The notes under the pieces are model-generated. The model searched no databases and had not been told where the DNA came from. It was given only the letters and a program-made list of their open reading frames with translations. From positions 1-64,000 of the forward strand of contig CAYQJS010000013.1 of assembly GCA_964417895.1 (NCBI GenBank): a DNA stretch of 64,000 nt, in the 5' to 3' direction. A program made the position numbers and the translations under genes. Shown one piece after another: positions 59,694 to 64,000 of this stretch. The first letter of the stretch is position 1. Every line of letters starts with the position of its first letter. Source of the DNA: CAYQJS01 sp964417895. Lineage in GTDB: Bacteria > Chloroflexota > UBA6077 > SHYK01.

Positions 59694-59840
59694 TCCTCTC
59701 CCACCGGAGTGGGAGAGGTTAAGGTGAGGGCACCTCCTCGAGGGCATACCCGAGTGTCTGGGCGGAGGCACGACTGTTGGTGCTTCCACCGGTGGGGGGC
59801 TGCCCTCACCCTCCCCTCTCCCACTGTGGTGGGAGAGGGA
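59694..59840. repeat. Composite twin-hairpin repeat, family C, copy 3
   Basis: Left hairpin CCTCTCCCACCGGAGTGGGA then GAGGTTAAGGTGAGGGC; right hairpin GCCCTCACCCTCCCCTCTCC then CACTGTGGTGGGAGAGGG, ~70 bp apart, with inverted GGTGAGGGC/GCCCTCACC. It fills the gap between the GT2-GT4 gene and the next membrane protein, and its right end supplies the purine-rich bases before that gene's start. Confidence 0.8.
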
Positions 59841-59849
59841 TGTCCGTCC

Positions 59850-62330
59850 TTGCGGCTTCTCGTGCTTGCTTTCTTCGCCGCTCTCGTAGTGCTGCAGAGC
59901 GGTTGCGTCCAACACACCGCTGCGCCACCTCGGCCGTCCGAGCCTATCGGCCCGATTTACGCGGGGCATGTCGCGGAACAGGTCTTCGCCGCTCGTGACG
60001 GCGAGCTGGTTGGCCTCGACATCCTCCTGGCGACCTACGCGCGACGCAACCGCGGCGCGGTGGTGCTGCGACTTCGGGACGCGTCGATAGGGGGCGATGT
60101 GCGCGTCGTGCAGATCGACGCGTCGTCCATTGAGGACAACGCGCTCTATCGGTTTCGCTTCGACCCTGTCCGGCCGCGACTCACGCCATCCGCCTGGACG
60201 TTCACGATCGAGAGCGACGCTAGCTCTGTCGATAACGCTATCACCGTCTGGGAGACCGCCGACGACGTGATCGCGGGCGGCGACGCCACGTACGACGGCC
60301 GCGCCCACGAAGCGGGCCTTGTATTCGCGCCGATCTACGCGGACCCCCTGCATGCCGCTGTGGCCAGCCAGATGCGCCGGTTGGTGGAGGCCCCCGTCCC
60401 ACCGCTGGCGACCACGCTGGTGCTTTTCGTGCCCGGGTTCGCCCTGGCCCGGCTGTTCATCAGCCGGGCGCGCCATGGGCTGGCGTTGCAGGTCGCGGCC
60501 GCGCCCGCGTTCGGCCTGACGGCCGCGAGTCTCATGACGCTCTATGCGAGCACCGCCGGCCTTCCGCTCGGGCCGGTGACAACGTGGGTTGTCGTCGCGG
60601 TTAGCGGTCTGGTGATCGTGGCGAGGGAGGGCTGGGGTGGGAGTGAGCGTCGGCCCGATATCCGTCGGAGCTGGCCCATCATCCTCGCGTCACTCGGGCG
60701 CCTGGACTGGAGCGTTGCGGCGACAGCCGCGGCGTTCGTCGCCGGCGTCCTTATCCGGAGCATCGCGCTCGAAGATGGCGGAGTGCCTCCGGGAGCCGAC
60801 ACCTACCACCACGCCCTCATTACGCAGCTCATCCTCGATCACGGCGGATTGCCGGAGTCGTATCGGCCGTTCGCTGCTATCGACTCCTTCGCCTACCATT
60901 TCGGTTTCCACGCATTTGCCGCCCTCGCTGCGTCGGCCGTTTCCGTCTCGGGCCTCGACGCGGTGTCGTGGCTTGGGCCCCTGCTTAGCGCGTTGCCGGC
61001 GCTATCGATCTTCGTGCTGGCTCGAACCGCCGGTCTCGGGGGGCTGGCAACAGCCGCGGCGGTGGTCATCGTCGCGCTGGTTGATCCCTTTCCTCTCGAT
61101 CTCGTCGATATCGGCCGGTACCCGCAGCTCACCGCCCTGACGATCCTGCCGGTCGGCCTTGCGTTCGCGATGGGGTACGTCGGTGGGCGCTCTCCGGCGC
61201 CGACCAGATTCGAGGCCCTTCGACCCGTCGTTGGCGGAGCGCTGCTAACGGCGGGCCTGTTCCTCACCCACTACCGGATCCTCCTGTTTCTTGTTGTGCT
61301 GGTAGGGCTGAATGTCCTCCGGGTTCTAGTGCGCCCAGGGGGGATCCGCGTGAGTCCAGCGTGGGGGACGCTCCGGTTTCCGACGCTCGTGCTGGTCGGT
61401 GGCGTTGCCCTCGTCGGGCCGTGGGTTGGCGGTCTCATGGAGGACTTCACGCTCGGCGTCCGGGGGAGCGGAGGCCGCTATGCCCCCGAGTACTATAGCC
61501 TGGACCGCCTCGGCGATACGCTCGCCCACCCCGCCCTGGGCCCCCTGCTCGTGCTGGGTGGGCTGGGGCTCGGACTGGCGATCGCATCGCGACAATCGCT
61601 CGTCCTGCTGCTCGGCGTGTGGGCCGCTCTGCAGATCGCCATCTCCAACCCGCACTGGCTGCCGGTCCCAGGGGCTGGATGGGTAGATACGGTGACCGTC
61701 GCCACGTCCCTCTTCCTGCCCGTAAGCCTTGCTGTGGGTTTCCTAGTGCAGCAGGTCGGCCGCTTCATCGCAGCGCGTGCGCCGCGGGCCGAAATCGTGC
61801 TCGCCTTCGGCATCGCGGGGCTTGCCGTGTGGGGGGCCCTTCAGCTCCCGTCCGTCATTCAGCCTGCCCATCGGCTCGCGCAGACCGGCGATCTGGTCGC
61901 CGCCGGATGGATCCGAGAAAACGTAGCTCCCGGCTCACGCTTTCTGGTAAACGCCTTCGTGCTGCGCTGGGAGCCGGACTTCGTCGCGCCGACCGACGGC
62001 GGATACTGGCTTCCGCTGCTCGCGGGCCACCGGACGACGCTGCTGCCCATGGTGTATGCTGCGGAGCGCGGCGCATCCGTCGCCGAGGTGGACCGCATGG
62101 AGCGCCTTGCTCGGGCGGCGGCCGCGCCGGCGTCGGCGGAGTCGCTCCGGCTGCTGCGCGAGTCCGGCGTGACGCACGTCTACCTCGGCGTCCGGCGCGG
62201 GCCCATCCCCGAGCATGAAATCGCCGCCAGCCCCTCCTATCGCCGCGTTTATCGCGCCGGGGGTGTTGCCATCTACGAGCTCCTGGGTCCACAGGACTCG
62301 TCAACGATGGCTCGCGCCCATGGGTCATGA
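59850..62330 (+). CDS. Large polytopic membrane protein, GT-C-like (DUF6541-type)
   Basis: 826 residues from the TTG at 59850; the frame is open further upstream through the repeat, but coding there is unlikely. The N-terminus is hydrophobic (LRLLVLAFFAALVVLQSGC), with a possible lipobox Cys. An extracytoplasmic beta-rich domain (~25-170) precedes about 12 transmembrane segments starting near residue 185. The acidic loop GGVPPGADTYHHALITQLIL after the fourth segment resembles the first-loop catalytic region of GT-C lipid-sugar transferases. Probably adds or flips a sugar at the outer face. Confidence 0.72.
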   Translation: MRLLVLAFFAALVVLQSGCVQHTAAPPRPSEPIGPIYAGHVAEQVFAARDGELVGLDILLATYARRNRGAVVLRLRDASIGGDVRVVQIDASSIEDNALYRFRFDPVRPRLTPSAWTFTIESDASSVDNAITVWETADDVIAGGDATYDGRAHEAGLVFAPIYADPLHAAVASQMRRLVEAPVPPLATTLVLFVPGFALARLFISRARHGLALQVAAAPAFGLTAASLMTLYASTAGLPLGPVTTWVVVAVSGLVIVAREGWGGSERRPDIRRSWPIILASLGRLDWSVAATAAAFVAGVLIRSIALEDGGVPPGADTYHHALITQLILDHGGLPESYRPFAAIDSFAYHFGFHAFAALAASAVSVSGLDAVSWLGPLLSALPALSIFVLARTAGLGGLATAAAVVIVALVDPFPLDLVDIGRYPQLTALTILPVGLAFAMGYVGGRSPAPTRFEALRPVVGGALLTAGLFLTHYRILLFLVVLVGLNVLRVLVRPGGIRVSPAWGTLRFPTLVLVGGVALVGPWVGGLMEDFTLGVRGSGGRYAPEYYSLDRLGDTLAHPALGPLLVLGGLGLGLAIASRQSLVLLLGVWAALQIAISNPHWLPVPGAGWVDTVTVATSLFLPVSLAVGFLVQQVGRFIAARAPRAEIVLAFGIAGLAVWGALQLPSVIQPAHRLAQTGDLVAAGWIRENVAPGSRFLVNAFVLRWEPDFVAPTDGGYWLPLLAGHRTTLLPMVYAAERGASVAEVDRMERLARAAAAPASAESLRLLRESGVTHVYLGVRRGPIPEHEIAASPSYRRVYRAGGVAIYELLGPQDSSTMARAHGS

Positions 62331-62351
62331 ATCTCGCCCGACGGAGCATTT

Positions 62352-63155
62352 GTGAGCCTCTCCGCCGCTCTCGGTGAGACTGTCCGGTACCGAGGGCTGC
62401 TCCGCAATCTGCTCGCCCGCGACCTTGCTGTTCGCTACAAGCGCTCGGTTCTCGGGTTCCTCTGGACTCTCCTGAACCCTCTGCTGCTCATGGTGGTGTT
62501 CACCGTCGTGTTCCAGGTGCTGCTTCCCACCAACATCGCCTATTTCCCAGTCTTCATCCTCATCGGCATCCTGGCGTGGAACTTTTGCGCCGGCGCGACG
62601 ATGGCGTGTGTGCACAGCATCGTGGCCAACGGCGACCTGGTCCGGAAGGTGTACTTTCCTCGAGAGATGCTGCCGCTGTCCGCGGTGCTTGCCAGCCTCG
62701 TCCACTTCGTGCTGGCGCTCTCGCTCGTGTTCGTGCTGGGACCGCTCTCGGGCCTCTCCTTCACACCGTTGGCGCTCTGGCTCCCTATCACGATTCTGTT
62801 TCAGACCGTGTTCCTGGCGGGACTCGGCCTGGTCCTGGCCGCTGTGAACGTGTTCTTCCGAGACACGGAGGCCGTGATGGACGTAGGTCTCCTCGCATGG
62901 TTCTTCCTGACGCCGGTCTTCTACCCCCTCGACATCCTCTTCGATAAGACCGTCGGTCCCATGAATCTTGGCTGGCTCATGCACGTGCTGAACCCGATGG
63001 CGTCGTTCATCTCCACCTATCGGCTCGTGCTCATCGATCAGGCTCCCCCGGATCCAGCCTTCCTCGCCCGCACGTTTGCCGTATCGCTGGTCGTGCTGGC
63101 GGTCGGCTACGCGCTCTTCAAGAAGCTAGAGCCCCGCTTCGGCGAGGAGCTGTGA
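62352..63155 (+). CDS. wzm: ABC-2 polysaccharide exporter permease (Wzm)
   Basis: 267 residues from the GTG at 62352. Six transmembrane helices with the family blocks LLARDLAVRYKRSVLGFLWTLLNPLLLM (start of the protein after the first ~15 residues) and FFRDTEAVMDVGLLAWFFLTPVFYPLDIL. It forms the membrane channel that works with Wzt; the two genes are separated by about 6 kb of glycan genes. It overlaps the following gene by 4 nt (GTGA). Confidence 0.9.
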   Translation: MSLSAALGETVRYRGLLRNLLARDLAVRYKRSVLGFLWTLLNPLLLMVVFTVVFQVLLPTNIAYFPVFILIGILAWNFCAGATMACVHSIVANGDLVRKVYFPREMLPLSAVLASLVHFVLALSLVFVLGPLSGLSFTPLALWLPITILFQTVFLAGLGLVLAAVNVFFRDTEAVMDVGLLAWFFLTPVFYPLDILFDKTVGPMNLGWLMHVLNPMASFISTYRLVLIDQAPPDPAFLARTFAVSLVVLAVGYALFKKLEPRFGEEL

Positions 63156-64000
63156 TCGAGGCGCGAGGCGTGAGGCATGAGGCGCGAGGACGGCTAGAGT
63201 CTACGCCAATCGCTGGCGCGCCCGAGGCCCTGGTGTCGCGTTGGGCCCGCGCGTTCGCCCCGTGGGCGGCCCCTGCGCTGCTCGCCGTGCTCGCGGTCGC
63301 CGTCCGGCTTATCGAGCTCCAGCGTGAGAGTCTCTGGCTGGACGAAGCCGGGCGTGTCGCCATCGCCTCCTTGCCCGGGGCGCAAATCGCGGGTGGAGTC
63401 GCGGTCGTCGAGCTCTCTCCGCCGCTCTACCACTACGCCCTGGCTCTGTGGCTCAGGATCGCGGGCGATGGGGACGGCAGCGTCAGGCTACTCTCAGTCG
63501 CTCTGGCGGTCCCAACGGTCCTCCTGGCGTGGTGGCTCGGTCGCGCGGTTGCCGGCACGGCGGTGGGGTACGCCGTGGCGGCGCTGGCTGCGCTGAGCCC
63601 GTTCGCGGTCCATTACGGGCAGGAGGCGGCGATGTATGCGCTCCTCCTGCCCCTCGGTCTGCTGGCCACCCGCGCCGCCGTCGGCGTGCTGAGCACGGAG
63701 GGCGGGCGGTCCGGAGTCCCGGTGGGTACAACATTGCAGGAGTTCTCGGCCGCCAGCCTGTCCCCTCCCCCCTTGAGGGGGAGGGCTAGGGAGGGGGGGA
63801 TTGTCCCTCCCCGTCAACAGGAAGGCGTGCGGGTGAGGCCCTCTGGAGGCGCGGGCAGCTGGCTGGCCGTCTACGTCGCGGCCGGGACGCTCGCTTTGTT
63901 CACGCATTACTACGCCGCGTTACTTCTGGCAGCGATCTGCCTGGTGGGTGTAGCCGACGCGGTGGCGAGGCGCGCCTGGCACGGAGTGGCGCTCTGGGCC
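63152..64000 (+). CDS. GT-C family glycosyltransferase (PMT/ArnT-like), partial, with repeat insertion
   Basis: 283 codons visible, open to the right edge. It starts at a GTG overlapping the wzm stop. Features: LWLDEAG, the catalytic acidic loop of GT39-like enzymes, then ELSPPLYHYALALWLRIAG and YGQEAAMYALLLPLG, typical of the PMT_2 group that uses polyprenyl-phosphate sugars. After the second or third helix, codons from ~63759 to ~63840 are encoded by a palindromic repeat in frame, adding a Pro/Arg/Gly-rich loop (SLSPPPLRGRAREGG) before the next helix (WLAVYVAAGTLALF). Confidence 0.8.
   Translation, partial: MIEARGVRHEARGRLESTPIAGAPEALVSRWARAFAPWAAPALLAVLAVAVRLIELQRESLWLDEAGRVAIASLPGAQIAGGVAVVELSPPLYHYALALWLRIAGDGDGSVRLLSVALAVPTVLLAWWLGRAVAGTAVGYAVAALAALSPFAVHYGQEAAMYALLLPLGLLATRAAVGVLSTEGGRSGVPVGTTLQEFSAASLSPPPLRGRAREGGIVPPRQQEGVRVRPSGGAGSWLAVYVAAGTLALFTHYYAALLLAAICLVGVADAVARRAWHGVALWA
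63759..63820. repeat. GC-rich palindromic repeat inserted in frame in a coding region
   Basis: CTGTCCCCTCCCCCCTTGAG then GGGGAGGGCTAGGGAGGGGG, followed by ATTGTCCCTCCCC. Inverted CCCCTCCCCC/GGGGGAGGG arms and a second CCCTCCCC form a two-hairpin element related in style to family C. The reading frame of the GT-C protein passes through it without a stop. Confidence 0.75.

Overview
The window is one contiguous, GC-rich (roughly two-thirds G+C), gene-dense stretch of bacterial chromosome. It has about 56 protein genes, one tRNA, no rRNA, no CRISPR array and no recognisable transposase. Best guess for the source is an uncultivated Chloroflexota lineage (confidence about 0.5). The grounds are a sortase with CAP proteins and a Pro/Thr-linked surface glycoside hydrolase, an ArsA-type ATPase with an HSP20-like tail, a small double zinc-ribbon protein, a DUF72 protein, and many scattered catabolic singletons (enolase superfamily, MmgE/PrpD, HMG-CoA lyase, VOC, orphan binding proteins). 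An actinobacterial or other high-GC lineage cannot be excluded. Neighbours often overlap by 4 nt (ATGA/GTGA), and GTG or TTG starts are common.

Layout. 1-8.1 kb: end of rsmI, a methyltransferase, a GT4 glycosyltransferase, then a cell-surface module (sortase, two CAP proteins, a large secreted glycoside hydrolase) reshaped by a tandem duplication. 8.2-16.1 kb: housekeeping and metabolism (TusA-like, nadC, histidine phosphatase, dienelactone hydrolase, acylphosphatase, M28 peptidase, folD, fchA, murI, a FabI-type reductase, tRNA-Leu), with an unusual structured RNA locus at 14.78-15.0 kb. 16.3-26.3 kb: catabolic accessory genes (atypical SDR, solitary binding protein, DUF72, enolase-superfamily enzyme, sulfite-oxidase-family enzyme, CoA pyrophosphatase, MmgE/PrpD, trans-sulfuration enzyme). 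26.3-30.1 kb: O-antigen-ligase-like protein, PIN/RHH toxin-antitoxin pair and a GT4. 30.1-41.8 kb: a Gly-tailed protein, two creatinase-like M24 paralogues, a YceI lipoprotein, a frameshifted cupin, an ArsA/106-residue protein/Mrp operon, a zinc-ribbon protein, a beta-propeller lipoprotein, a hydrolase and a MazG-like enzyme. 42-50.3 kb: a frameshifted GT2, an ECF sigma/anti-sigma pair, HMG-CoA lyase with flavin reductase, a VOC protein, an oligopeptide-type binding protein and cbtBA. 50.4-64 kb: a polysaccharide export locus (Wzx-like flippase, Wzt, methyltransferase, GT2-GT4 fusion, two large membrane proteins, Wzm), also holding pepA and duplicated retropepsin-like proteases.

How the genes work together. 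The strongest theme is cell-envelope construction. Glycan chains made by the GT2/GT4/GT-C enzymes would be exported by Wzm/Wzt or flipped by Wzx, joined by the O-antigen-ligase-like protein, and accompanied by sortase-linked and lipid-linked surface proteins. A second theme is one-carbon metabolism: FolD here lacks its catalytic lysine and sits beside FchA, which could supply the missing cyclohydrolase step. A third theme is local instability: two independent tandem duplications that copied a small gene plus part of its neighbour, a 14-G homopolymer in the sortase, two frameshifted genes, and several families of dispersed palindromic repeats, some read through in coding frames.

The most novel-looking element is at 14,780-15,007: a 13-codon reading frame with a 12-nt Shine-Dalgarno match, mutually exclusive hairpins, a strong terminator, and six tandem repeats complementary to the leader.
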